Below are positions 9,535 through 17,341 of a stretch of DNA of 64,000 nt, piece by piece. The notes under the pieces were generated by a model. The model was not told the DNA's origin, did no database searches, and saw nothing but the letters and a program-made list of their open reading frames with translations. The position numbers were made by a program, and so were the translations under genes. The stretch lies in assembly GCF_900103625.1 (NCBI RefSeq), contig NZ_LT629700.1, positions 1,364,001 to 1,428,000 of the forward strand, in the 5' to 3' direction. Source of the DNA: Corynebacterium mycetoides (GTDB lineage: Bacteria > Actinomycetota > Actinomycetes > Mycobacteriales > Mycobacteriaceae). Each line of letters opens with the position of its first letter. The first letter of the stretch is position 1.

Positions 9535-9610
9535 AGATGTCACACCGGGCGCGCCTCGCACGTCAAAAACCCAGGCGGTCACAGTCGAGGATCGCCCGAC
9601 AGTGACATCT
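9535..9610 (+). repeat. Palindromic repeat unit A2 (GATGTCAC family)
   Basis: 76 bp bounded by the perfect inverted repeat AGATGTCAC / GTGACATCT. The central block AAAAACCCAGGC again lies 28 nt after ATGTCAC. It is separated from A1 by 3 nt, and its last base is the first base of the minus-strand DUF3263 stop codon. Confidence 0.78.
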
Positions 9611-9825
9611 CACCCCGCGGACCGGTCCCGCAGGCGCTGCAGGCGCCGCACCAGCTGGGGTCTCATGGCCAGAGCCTCCGAGGAATCCAGCAAAACGTTG
9701 AGCCGCTGGTAGTAGCGGATCGGGCTGAGTCCCAGATCCGACCTGATCGCGTCCTCCTTCGCGCCCACGGACCGGGGAGCGGTGGCTTCGAAGTCGAGGA
9801 GAGTGAGGTCGGCATCGCTAAGCAT
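9610..9825 (-). CDS. DUF3263 family small protein
   Basis: Protein of 71 residues with the DUF3263 pattern [28 protein letters not shown] followed by [17 protein letters not shown], a helix-turn-helix-like segment conserved in actinobacteria. The start was set at the ATG at 9825, where TAATAT sits 7 nt upstream. An in-frame ATG at 9843 lies inside that promoter. It is divergent from def, as in mycobacteria. A DNA-binding role is inferred only. Confidence 0.8.
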   Translation of the reverse strand: MLSDADLTLLDFEATAPRSVGAKEDAIRSDLGLSPIRYYQRLNVLLDSSEALAMRPQLVRRLQRLRDRSAG

Positions 9826-9828
9826 GCC

Positions 9829-9838
9829 TAATATATTA
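9829..9838. promoter_or_regulatory. Palindromic shared -10 of divergent leaderless promoters
   Basis: TAATATATTA is a perfect palindrome. Read on the plus strand, TAATAT is followed by 7 nt and the def ATG at 9842. Read on the minus strand, TAATAT is followed by 7 nt and the DUF3263 ATG at 9825. One 10-bp element can therefore be the -10 for both genes. Confidence 0.6.
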
Positions 9839-9841
9839 AGC

Positions 9842-10414
9842 ATGACAATTCGACCCATCGTGATCTACGGCGACCCGGTGTTGCACGAGCCCACGAAACC
9901 CGTGGAGCAGCCCGTTGCGGAGCTGAAGGAACTGATCGCGGACATGCACGAGACCATGGACGCCGCCTTCGGCGTGGGGTTGGCGGCCAACCAGGTCGGC
10001 GTGCCACTGCGCCTGTTCGTCTACCACTGCCCCGACGGCGACGTGATGCGCCGCGGCACGGTGATCAACCCGGTGCTGGAGACGTCCGAGATTCCCAAGA
10101 CGATGCCGCGTGACGACGGCGAGGACGACGAAGGCTGCCTCTCAGTGCCCGGCGAGTCGTGGCCGACGGGCCGCGCATCCTGGGCGAAGGTGACCGGCCT
10201 GGATGAGAACGGCAACGAGGTCAGCGTCGAGGGCGAGGGCTTTTTCGCGCGCTGCCTGCAGCACGAGGTCGGCCACCTGGACGGTTTCGTGTACACGGAC
10301 GTGCTCACGGGCCGCTACAAGCGCGAGGCGAAGCGGGTGATCCGTGACAAGGGCTGGAACGTCGCCGGCAACACGTGGCTGCCGGGCACGGACGACGACC
10401 CGTTCGGCCACTGA
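9842..10414 (+). CDS. def: Peptide deformylase
   Basis: Removes the N-formyl group from nascent proteins and needs a divalent metal. The 190-residue protein has all three deformylase motifs: [20 protein letters not shown] (metal Cys) and QHEVGHLDG (HExxH). The start at 9842 gives [15 protein letters not shown], the normal N-terminus, and is predicted leaderless. Its stop overlaps the following GNAT gene as TGATG. The order def-GNAT-xthA matches the mycobacterial Rv0429c-Rv0427c block. Confidence 0.97.
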   Translation: MTIRPIVIYGDPVLHEPTKPVEQPVAELKELIADMHETMDAAFGVGLAANQVGVPLRLFVYHCPDGDVMRRGTVINPVLETSEIPKTMPRDDGEDDEGCLSVPGESWPTGRASWAKVTGLDENGNEVSVEGEGFFARCLQHEVGHLDGFVYTDVLTGRYKREAKRVIRDKGWNVAGNTWLPGTDDDPFGH

Positions 10415-11358
10415 TGCCGCGGCTTTTCCGGTCGGACGTGGTCAGCCCGGGTGACCGGGTGGTGGTCCGCCAGCGCGTGGGCGAGCACGCCAGCGACGTC
10501 ATCGGGCACGTGATTTCGGTGGATCCGCTGGTTATCCGCCCGCAGGAGGTCGGCGGCTTCCCCTCGTTCAAGGACGCGATCACGATCGAGAGCGCCCACA
10601 TCATCAAGAAGCTCTCGCCGCGCACGGTGCGCAACAGCGACATCCGCGCGGTCGAGGTCGCCGCAGCGAAGGCGTTCCCGGGCCAGGAGCAGCTCCTTGT
10701 CGACGGCTGGTTGGCGCGCGCCGGTGTCGAAATCGCGGAACGGTCCAATTCGGCGACCCCGATCGGTTACTCGGCGGGGTTTAACCCGGTGCCGTTGGAG
10801 GAGATTTCGGAGTTCTACCGGCAGCGGGGGATGCCGGTGCAGCTGCTGATTCCGGAGCGCATTGGCAAGCCGGCGCTCAAGGTGCTCACCGACGAGTGGG
10901 AGCTGGGCGAGGAGATTGTGGTGATGACCCGCCCGCTCGAAGGTGGGGCCGTGTCGCCGAATGTCGAGGTGCTGGACACCCCGGATGACGAGTGGCTGGC
11001 GATGTACCGTTTCCGGGGCCAGCCGCTGCCGGCAGAGGCGATCCGCCCGATTGACGGCCGCATCGCCTACGCGCGCCTGCTGCGCGACGGCCGGACGGTG
11101 GCGGTGACGCGGGCGACGCTGACGGAGTCGGAGGACGGCCGGCGCTGGCTGGGGTACTCGGCGGTGGAGGTCGCGCCCGAGTTCCGGCGCATGGGGCTCG
11201 GCACGGAGCTGGGGGCCTCGCTGCTGGCGTGGGGCGCCACCGAGGGCGCCGATGAGGCCTACCTGCACGTGCGGCAGGACAACGTTGCGGCGCTGGGCCT
11301 GTACGACAAGCTGGGTTTCACGGAGCATCACCGGCACCGCTACGCGCGTCTGGGTTAG
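10414..11358 (+). CDS. GNAT family N-acetyltransferase
   Basis: Protein of 314 residues. The N-terminal 90 residues form an SH3-like/unknown region (SPGDRVVVRQRVGEHASDVIGHV). The C-terminal GNAT domain shows the acetyl-CoA loop as VAPEFRRMGLGTELGASLL and the terminal VRQDNVAALGLYDKLGF. The ATG at 10414 overlaps the def stop, so the genes are translationally coupled. The substrate is unknown; conserved linkage to def and xthA suggests housekeeping. Confidence 0.85.
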   Translation: MPRLFRSDVVSPGDRVVVRQRVGEHASDVIGHVISVDPLVIRPQEVGGFPSFKDAITIESAHIIKKLSPRTVRNSDIRAVEVAAAKAFPGQEQLLVDGWLARAGVEIAERSNSATPIGYSAGFNPVPLEEISEFYRQRGMPVQLLIPERIGKPALKVLTDEWELGEEIVVMTRPLEGGAVSPNVEVLDTPDDEWLAMYRFRGQPLPAEAIRPIDGRIAYARLLRDGRTVAVTRATLTESEDGRRWLGYSAVEVAPEFRRMGLGTELGASLLAWGATEGADEAYLHVRQDNVAALGLYDKLGFTEHHRHRYARLG

Positions 11359-11361
11359 GGT
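11356..11361 (+). promoter_or_regulatory. Predicted -10 of xthA (leaderless)
   Basis: TAGGGT includes the stop codon of the GNAT gene. It is followed by 7 nt and the xthA ATG at 11369. No Shine-Dalgarno is present. Confidence 0.5.
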
Positions 11362-11368
11362 GTATGAC

Positions 11369-12148
11369 ATGCGCATAGCTACGTGGAACGTCAACTCGGT
11401 GCGCAGCCGCGCCGAGCGTATCGCCGCTTTCTTGGAGCGCAACGACGTCGATGTGTTAGCTATGCAGGAGACGAAGACGGCGGACGCGAAGTTCCCCTAC
11501 GCGGTGTTCGATGCGGCCGGCTACGAGGTGGCGCACGTGGGCACCAACCAGTGGAACGGGGTGGCAATCGCTTCGCGCGTCGGCCTAGAAGATGTGCAGA
11601 CGGCGTTCGACCACCAGCCGGCCTACGAGGGCACGGTGGAGGCCCGCGCGGTGGGCGCGACGTGCGGCGGGGTGGAGGTGTGGTCGCTCTACGTGCCCAA
11701 CGGCCGCGAGATCGGCCACCCGCACTACGACTACAAGCTGCAGTTCCTCTATTCTTTGCAGCTCGCGGTGGACACGAATGCGCCGCAGCTGTTCGTGGGG
11801 GACTTCAACATCGCCCCGCGGGACGAGAACGTGTGGGACATCTCCTGGTTCGAGGGGAAAACGCACGTGACCGAGCCGGAGCGCGCGGCGTTCCAGATGC
11901 TTCAAGAGGCGGGGCTGACGGAGATCCGGCACGGCGACGACTACTCGTTTTGGGACTACAAGTCCATGCGTTTCCAGAAGAACCAGGGCATGCTGATTGA
12001 TTTTCTGCTGGCCACGGAGCCGATCGCCCGCAAGCTGGACCGCGCGTGGGTGGACGTCGACGAGCGCCGCGGCAAGGGCGCTTCCGACCACGCCCCCGTC
12101 ATCGCCGATTTCGACACGCGGCCCCTGGCGTACGACGAGGTGCGGTAG
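11369..12148 (+). CDS. xthA: Exodeoxyribonuclease III / AP endonuclease
   Basis: EEP-fold base-excision repair nuclease of 259 residues. Visible motifs are MRIATWNVNSVRSR, the metal Glu in AMQETK, VGDFNIAPRDENVW and the terminal SDHAPVIADF (Asp-His pair). The start at 11369 gives the canonical N-terminus and fits a leaderless promoter. cls begins 6 nt after its stop. Confidence 0.95.
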   Translation: MRIATWNVNSVRSRAERIAAFLERNDVDVLAMQETKTADAKFPYAVFDAAGYEVAHVGTNQWNGVAIASRVGLEDVQTAFDHQPAYEGTVEARAVGATCGGVEVWSLYVPNGREIGHPHYDYKLQFLYSLQLAVDTNAPQLFVGDFNIAPRDENVWDISWFEGKTHVTEPERAAFQMLQEAGLTEIRHGDDYSFWDYKSMRFQKNQGMLIDFLLATEPIARKLDRAWVDVDERRGKGASDHAPVIADFDTRPLAYDEVR

Positions 12149-12154
12149 CGCCGC

Positions 12155-13630
12155 ATGACGCTGAACCTGGATGTGAGCTACTGGCAGCTCGCGGCGATGG
12201 TGATTGATTACGCGATCAAGTTCGTCATGATCGGCATCGTCCCGTCCAACCGGCGCCCGTCGTCGGCGAACGCATGGCTGCTGCTCATTCTCCTGCTGCC
12301 CATTATCGGCCTGCCCCTGTACCTGCTGATGGGATCAACGTTCTTCTACCGCCGCCGCCACCGCATCCAGGCCCGCGCGCACGCGGAGATCCAAAACGTC
12401 CACGTAGACATCCCGGACTTCCCGCCCGAGGCGCGGCTGCCGGAGGATCTGCAGGCCGCCGTGCGGCTCCACCGCCGGCTAACGGGTTTCCCGGCCGTCA
12501 ACGCAAACGTGCGCCGCCTGTGGGCCGACTATGAGCTTGCCATCCGCCGGATCGCCGAGCTTGTCGACGCCTCCGAGCACTACGTGGACCTCGAAATCTA
12601 CGCCGTGGCCTGGGATAACACGACGGCGCCGGTGTTCGAGGCCTTAGAGCGCGCTGTGGCGCGCGGGGTCCACGTGCGCCTGCTGTTCGATCACATCGGC
12701 TCGCTCAAGTACCCCGGTTTCCGGCGCATGAAGCGCAGGCTGACCGAGGCGGGGATTGACTGGAACCTCATGCTGCCTCTGCAGCCCTGGAAGGGGCGCT
12801 TTCGCCGCCCGGACCTGCGCAACCACCGCAAGGTGGTCATCGTCGACGGGCATAGGGCTCTGGTGGGCTCGCTCAACCTCATCGACCGGGGCTACCTCAC
12901 GCGCGCCCACCGGCGGGCGGGCCGGCAGTGGATTGATGTGATGGTGGAGCTGGAGGGGCCGATCGTCACCTCGCTGGAATCCATGTTCGCCGTGGACTGG
13001 TTCACGGAGTCCGGGGAGGCGATCGAGCTCCTGCCGCCGCGCCGCCTCAGCGTGGATTCCCCCGGTGAGCACGTGGTGCAGCTCGTCCCCTCCGGGCCCG
13101 GGTACCACACGGAGCCGAACCTGCGGATGTTTAACACCCTGATCAACCAGGCGCACGAGCGCCTCATCCTGTGCTCGCCCTACTTCGTGCCCGAGGCCTC
13201 CCTGCTGGAGGCGGTGACCACGGCGTGCTACCGCGGCGTGCGTGTGGACCTGCTCGTGGGCGAGAAAGCGGACCAGTTCATCGTCAACCACGCCCAGTCG
13301 TCTTACTACGAGCAGCTGCTGAGCGCCGGGGTGCACATCTGGGAGTTTCCCGCCCCCTACGTCCTGCACACGAAGTTCGCGCTGGCCGATCCGGGCAGTG
13401 AGACCACCATTGCCGTGGTCGGCTCATCCAACATGGACATGCGGTCGTTTTCGTTGAACTACGAGAACTCGCTATTCGTCGCGTCGGGGTCGCTCCTGGG
13501 CGAGCTCGAGCGCCTCGCGGGCACCTACATGGGTGTCTCTCGCGAACTCACGCTGGAGGAGTGGAACCGCAGGCCGTGGCACCGGCGCTACATCGACAAC
13601 GTGATGCGGCTGACCTCGGCGCTGCAGTAG
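12155..13630 (+). CDS. cls: Cardiolipin synthase (PLD family)
   Basis: Membrane enzyme of 491 residues joining phosphatidyl units into cardiolipin. Two N-terminal helices (about 8-55) are followed by two phospholipase-D HKD motifs, HRKVVIVD near residue 225 and HTKFALAD near residue 408. The family end EEWNRRPWHRRYIDNVMRLTSALQ is complete. It lies 6 nt after xthA and may be co-transcribed. The stop lies in the first copy of a perfect 14-bp tandem duplication. Confidence 0.95.
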   Translation: MTLNLDVSYWQLAAMVIDYAIKFVMIGIVPSNRRPSSANAWLLLILLLPIIGLPLYLLMGSTFFYRRRHRIQARAHAEIQNVHVDIPDFPPEARLPEDLQAAVRLHRRLTGFPAVNANVRRLWADYELAIRRIAELVDASEHYVDLEIYAVAWDNTTAPVFEALERAVARGVHVRLLFDHIGSLKYPGFRRMKRRLTEAGIDWNLMLPLQPWKGRFRRPDLRNHRKVVIVDGHRALVGSLNLIDRGYLTRAHRRAGRQWIDVMVELEGPIVTSLESMFAVDWFTESGEAIELLPPRRLSVDSPGEHVVQLVPSGPGYHTEPNLRMFNTLINQAHERLILCSPYFVPEASLLEAVTTACYRGVRVDLLVGEKADQFIVNHAQSSYYEQLLSAGVHIWEFPAPYVLHTKFALADPGSETTIAVVGSSNMDMRSFSLNYENSLFVASGSLLGELERLAGTYMGVSRELTLEEWNRRPWHRRYIDNVMRLTSALQ

Positions 13631-13648
13631 CCACGCTGCAGTAGCCAC
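13621..13648 (+). repeat. 14-bp tandem duplication across the cls stop codon
   Basis: GCTGCAGTAGCCAC occurs twice without mismatch, each copy containing an in-phase TAG in its local reading. The unit is not a multiple of three and starts in the last codons of cls. Confidence 0.9.
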
Positions 13649-13651
13649 GCC

Positions 13652-14374
13652 CTAGGCGGCGCGGCGGTGCAGCAGCACCACGCCGACGACCCACACCGCA
13701 AGCGCCCACGCCGCGAAGATGCCCAGGGACGCCCCCACCCCGTGGCTCTGCGTCGGGGAGTTAAACATGAAGGCGAACAGGTTGGAAAACGGCATGTACT
13801 GCACAATGTCGCGGCCGACGCGGGGGATGAACCCGATGATGGTTTCGGCGACGAACTGCAGCGCGAACATCAAGGTGACGGTGCCCGCAGTGTTGCGCAC
13901 GATCCAGCCGACGCCCTGGGTGAACATCACCAAAAGAGCGATGCCGGCCGGCAGGGCCCACAGGGCGCGGGTGGTCGCCGGGTTCGTGGTCCAGTTCGCG
14001 GGGACGTCGGCGAAGGCGTCGCCAAGCGCAAAGGCGATAACGGCGGCGGCGAACGCGGCCGCGGCGGCGAGCACGGCGTAGAGCACAAGCTTGGCCACCG
14101 CGACCCGCCAGCGCTGCGGGGTGAGGCGGAAGTTCGTGGCCGGCAGCCCGAAGCGGTACTCCGTGGTCACCACCATCGCGGCCTGGACGATGACGATGAT
14201 GGAGGTGATCATGCCCACGGTCATGATCACCGTAATCGGCAGGTACATCGCGCCCGGTGGCCCGGCGAAAATTGCGGCGAAGCCCGCGGCGATGGCGAGG
14301 ACGAGCCCGGTTGTCCAGTAGAAGGAGGCGGTGGAACGCAGCTTCGTCCACTCCGCACGCAAGAGGTTAAGCAC
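13652..14374 (-). CDS. ABC transporter permease (ABC-2 type)
   Basis: Membrane subunit of 240 residues with about six transmembrane helices, paired with the ATPase just upstream. The start was set at a GTG at 14374 giving VLNLLRAEWTKLRS, the typical N-terminus of actinobacterial ABC-2 permeases. It overlaps the ATPase stop by 8 nt. Upstream residues in the same frame are out-of-frame ATPase sequence. The substrate is unknown. Confidence 0.87.
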   Translation of the reverse strand: MLNLLRAEWTKLRSTASFYWTTGLVLAIAAGFAAIFAGPPGAMYLPITVIMTVGMITSIIVIVQAAMVVTTEYRFGLPATNFRLTPQRWRVAVAKLVLYAVLAAAAAFAAAVIAFALGDAFADVPANWTTNPATTRALWALPAGIALLVMFTQGVGWIVRNTAGTVTLMFALQFVAETIIGFIPRVGRDIVQYMPFSNLFAFMFNSPTQSHGVGASLGIFAAWALAVWVVGVVLLHRRAA

Positions 14375-15362
14375 GGTGTTTTCCCTTCGACGTTGCCTGA
14401 TCCGTTGCCTGATCCGTGGCCCGATCCGTGGCCCGATCCGTGGCCCGATCCGTTGCCTGGTACTGGACGTGGCCCTCGGTGGAGTGGATGTAGGCGTCCT
14501 CCAGCGAGGCGCTGCGCTGGGACAGCTCCGCGAGCTGGACACCGGCGTTGAACGCCAGCGCGCCGATCTCGTCGGACGAGCGGCCGTCCACGGTGATGAC
14601 CGGCCGACCGTCGGCGTCGCGGCCGCGGTCAAAGGGCACCTCGGCCGCCGCCAGCGCGGCCTCCATCGCGGACGTGTCCACCGGGCGGACCACAGTCACC
14701 GCCGCTGTGTTGCCCTTGATGAACTCGTGCACCGACGTGTCGGCCACCAGCTTGCCGCGGCCGATCACGATGAGGTGGTCCGCGGTCTGCGCCATCTCCG
14801 CCAGCAGGTGCGAGGAGATAAACACGGTGCGCCCCTCGTCCGCTAGCGTGCGCAGCAGCTGGCGCACCCAGCGGATGCCCTCGGGGTCGAGCCCGTTGAC
14901 CGGCTCGTCCAAAATCAGGTACTCCGGGTCCCCCAGCAGCGCGGACGCGATGCCGAGGCGCTGGCCCATGCCGAGGGAGAACCCGCCGGCGCGCTTGCCC
15001 GCCACCTCGGTAAGGCCGACGAGGTCGAGCACCTCGTCCACACGCGCGGCGGGCAGCCCGGACGCCTGGGCCTGCCAGAGCAGCGAGGCGCGGGCGCTGC
15101 GGTTGGGGTGCACGCCCTTGGCGTCCAAAAGCGCGCCGACACGGCGCGCGGGTGTGGACAACTGGGCGTAGCGGGAGCCGTCGATAAGCGCCGTGCCCGC
15201 CGTGGGGGTGTCGAGGCCAAGGATCATCCGCATGGTCGTCGACTTCCCGGCGCCGTTGGGGCCGAGGAAGCCGGTAACCACGCCGGGTTTGACGGTGAAG
15301 GTGATGTCGTCCACCGCGCGCACGGGCCCGTACTGCTTGGTCAGGCCTTTAACTTCAATCAT
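14367..15362 (-). CDS. ABC transporter ATP-binding protein
   Basis: Cytoplasmic ATPase of an ABC-2 exporter, 331 residues. It has Walker A GPNGAGKST, signature FSLGMGQRLGIASAL and Walker B YLILDEPVNGLDP. It resembles the daunorubicin/bacitracin resistance ATPase family. The C-terminus is unusual: a 12-bp DNA repeat encodes (R/Q)ATD units in tandem before a short basic tail. The permease start overlaps the stop. A CATACT element lies 7 nt before the ATG. Confidence 0.9.
   Translation of the reverse strand: MIEVKGLTKQYGPVRAVDDITFTVKPGVVTGFLGPNGAGKSTTMRMILGLDTPTAGTALIDGSRYAQLSTPARRVGALLDAKGVHPNRSARASLLWQAQASGLPAARVDEVLDLVGLTEVAGKRAGGFSLGMGQRLGIASALLGDPEYLILDEPVNGLDPEGIRWVRQLLRTLADEGRTVFISSHLLAEMAQTADHLIVIGRGKLVADTSVHEFIKGNTAAVTVVRPVDTSAMEAALAAAEVPFDRGRDADGRPVITVDGRSSDEIGALAFNAGVQLAELSQRSASLEDAYIHSTEGHVQYQATDRATDRATDRATDQATDQATSKGKHRA
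14391..14462 (-). repeat. 12-bp tandem repeat encoding a QATD/RATD tail
   Basis: Six contiguous 12-bp units (cgttgcctgatc or cgtggcccgatc, the last one degenerate) lie at the 3' end of the ABC ATPase gene. Unit length keeps the frame, so the copy number can change without a frameshift. Confidence 0.9.
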
Positions 15363-15822
15363 GCGGTTTAGTATGCCCTAGAAGCGTGTCCAGCGAGGCC
15401 GCAAAACCCGGGTGCAGCGGCAGCTCGCGGATCTCGCCCACGGGAACCCAGCGCAGCTCCGCCGACTCCTCGTTCGCCACCACCGGGATCGGCGCGCCCG
15501 ATCGGGTGCGCGCGAGCACCGTCGTGTAGCTCCAGCCGGACTCGAACGGCCCGGCCGTCACCAGCGCGCCGTCCACGGCCACCAGGGACGTGTCAATCGC
15601 GCACTCCTCCACCGTCTCGCGCAGCGCCGTCTCCGCCACGGTCTCGTGCGAGTCGCGGGCGCCGCCGGGCAGGCCCCACGTGCCTCCCTGCGCCGTCCAC
15701 ATCGCCCGGTGCTGCAGCAGCACCCGGTCGCCCGCCCGCAAAAAGAGACCGGCCGCGCCGAAGCGCCCCCACAGTTTGCTGCCGCCGGGCCCATCGACCC
15801 AGCCGTTGCCGTCACCTTCCAT
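15355..15822 (-). CDS. NUDIX hydrolase (MutT3-like)
   Basis: Nucleotide-diphosphate hydrolase of 155 residues. The NUDIX box GARDSHETVAETALRE, continuing TVEEC, is recognisable, with Ala in place of the last Gly. The start was set at the ATG at 15822 (MEGDGNGW), where TAAAGT lies 7 nt upstream. An ATG 18 nt earlier lies within that promoter. A NUDIX gene at this place next to glnX matches mutT3 (Rv0413) of mycobacteria. The substrate is not shown; its stop overlaps the ABC ATPase start. Confidence 0.85.
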   Translation of the reverse strand: MEGDGNGWVDGPGGSKLWGRFGAAGLFLRAGDRVLLQHRAMWTAQGGTWGLPGGARDSHETVAETALRETVEECAIDTSLVAVDGALVTAGPFESGWSYTTVLARTRSGAPIPVVANEESAELRWVPVGEIRELPLHPGFAASLDTLLGHTKPHD

Positions 15823-15829
15823 ATCCCCC

Positions 15830-15835
15830 ACTTTA
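15830..15835 (-). promoter_or_regulatory. Predicted -10 of the NUDIX gene (leaderless)
   Basis: Minus-strand TAAAGT is followed by 7 nt and the ATG at 15822. It supports the shorter start. Confidence 0.5.
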
Positions 15836-15901
15836 GGCACACCTTCCGCCCCGCGGTTGCCCGGCGTGCCAAACGTATGGCGCGGGGGCCTTTTGGCGGG
15901 T

Positions 15902-15907
15902 TATGGT
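15902..15907 (+). promoter_or_regulatory. Predicted -10 of the glnX-glnH-pknG operon
   Basis: TATGGT is followed by 6 nt and the glnX ATG at 15914, compatible with leaderless transcription. A weak GGAG also lies in the spacer, so a leadered start from further upstream cannot be excluded. Confidence 0.45.
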
Positions 15908-15913
15908 GGAGCA

Positions 15914-17341
15914 ATGCGGCAGGAGCGGAGCGTGATCGACGACGCCTGGGTCGACGGCGCCTCGCTTGACGACGCCTGGGTCGACGAGCTCGAAGCCCTG
16001 CCCGAAAACCGATCGACCCGGGTGCTGATGGCCGAAACGTTCACCGGCCCCCTGCGCTGGGTGCGCCGCGTGTTCGATTTCCTCACCACCACCCCGGGCC
16101 AAATCGTCACGATGATGCTGGTGCTCACCCTCGCGCTCATCGCGGCCGGGGTGTCCATGAGCCAGACGATGGCCGCGCGCCAGCAGTCGATGGACGTGCT
16201 GGTCAACTCCACCGAGCCGATGAGCAACGCCGCGCACACGCTGATCACGTCGCTGTCCCAGGCCGACACCATTGCCACCGGCACCTTCGTGCAGCCGGGC
16301 ATTTCCACCGAGTACGACTTAAACCGGTTCATGGCGTCGGTGGACACCGCCGTGGTGGCGGCCAACCAGGTGCTCGAGGGCGCTGTGGAATCGGGCGCGC
16401 GGGACGAGGACATCCGCCGCCTGGTCCAGCAGATTCAGCGAGACCTCCCCGTCTACGCCGGTCTGATGGAGCGCGCGAAGACCAACCAGCGGATGGGCAA
16501 CCCGGTGAGCGTGGCCTACATGTCCTCCAGCTCGGACATCATGCGCACGCGCATGCTGGGCAACGCCACGCAGCTGTTCGACCTGACCCGCCAGCAGGTC
16601 GCCGATGAGATGGAGCGGCTGTCGCGGCCCCAGTGGGTGCCGCTGTCGGGCCTGGTCGCCGCCCTCATCTTCCTGGCCCTGGCCCAGCTGTGGCTGTGGA
16701 GAGTGTTCCGGCGCCGGCTGAACAAGGGGTTCCTCGCCGCCACGGTGATGATGGTGGCGGCGATTGGGTGGGCGGGGGGCGCCAACTACGCGGTGTGGCG
16801 GTCCGGCCAGCTGGAGTTTGAAAAGGCCGCCCAGCCGTGGGAGGAGCTGACCACGGCGCGGATCATGGCCCAGGAGACCCGCACGGACGAGATTTTCGCG
16901 CTGCTGCGCCGCCAGTCCGTCTCCGCGACGGACAGCACGTTCGACACCACGTACGCCCAGGTCAGCACCGCGCTGGACGCCGCGGAGGCGTCCGAGACCG
17001 ACACCCGCGTCGTGGAGTCCGCCCGCCAGGCGCTGGACCAGTGGCGCGGGGCGCACGAGGAGCTGGTGGGCACGCTTGCCGACGGCCAGTTCGACCACGC
17101 CGTCGAGGTACTCACGGCGCCGAACCCGTCCCCGGGCGTGCCGTCGTCGGCGCGCGCCTACACCCAGCTGGACAGCGCGCTGGCGGACCTTATCGGGCAG
17201 TCGCGCCAGAACATGCGCGAATTTATCGGGGTGTCGCTCGACGCCATGAAGGCGGTCGCCGGCGCCGTGCTGGCACTCACGGCGCTGTCCGTGGTGGCGA
17301 TCTGGCTGGGCATCCGCCGGCGTCTGGGGGAATACCTGTGA
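15914..17341 (+). CDS. glnX: Membrane protein GlnX, partner of GlnH and PknG
   Basis: Protein of 475 residues with helices near residues 57-80, 250-270, 280-300 and 450-470 and two extracytoplasmic helical domains, resembling a duplicated sensor module. In Corynebacterium glutamicum and mycobacteria GlnX links the binding lipoprotein GlnH to the kinase PknG. The N-terminus carries two near-repeats, VIDDAWVDGASLDDAWVDELE. The stop overlaps glnH as GTGA. The 3-gene order is the conserved glnX-glnH-pknG operon. Confidence 0.9.
   Translation: MRQERSVIDDAWVDGASLDDAWVDELEALPENRSTRVLMAETFTGPLRWVRRVFDFLTTTPGQIVTMMLVLTLALIAAGVSMSQTMAARQQSMDVLVNSTEPMSNAAHTLITSLSQADTIATGTFVQPGISTEYDLNRFMASVDTAVVAANQVLEGAVESGARDEDIRRLVQQIQRDLPVYAGLMERAKTNQRMGNPVSVAYMSSSSDIMRTRMLGNATQLFDLTRQQVADEMERLSRPQWVPLSGLVAALIFLALAQLWLWRVFRRRLNKGFLAATVMMVAAIGWAGGANYAVWRSGQLEFEKAAQPWEELTTARIMAQETRTDEIFALLRRQSVSATDSTFDTTYAQVSTALDAAEASETDTRVVESARQALDQWRGAHEELVGTLADGQFDHAVEVLTAPNPSPGVPSSARAYTQLDSALADLIGQSRQNMREFIGVSLDAMKAVAGAVLALTALSVVAIWLGIRRRLGEYL

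Noticed and set aside
14391..14462. CRISPR-like direct repeats
   Set aside because: Units are contiguous without spacers and are in frame within a coding region.
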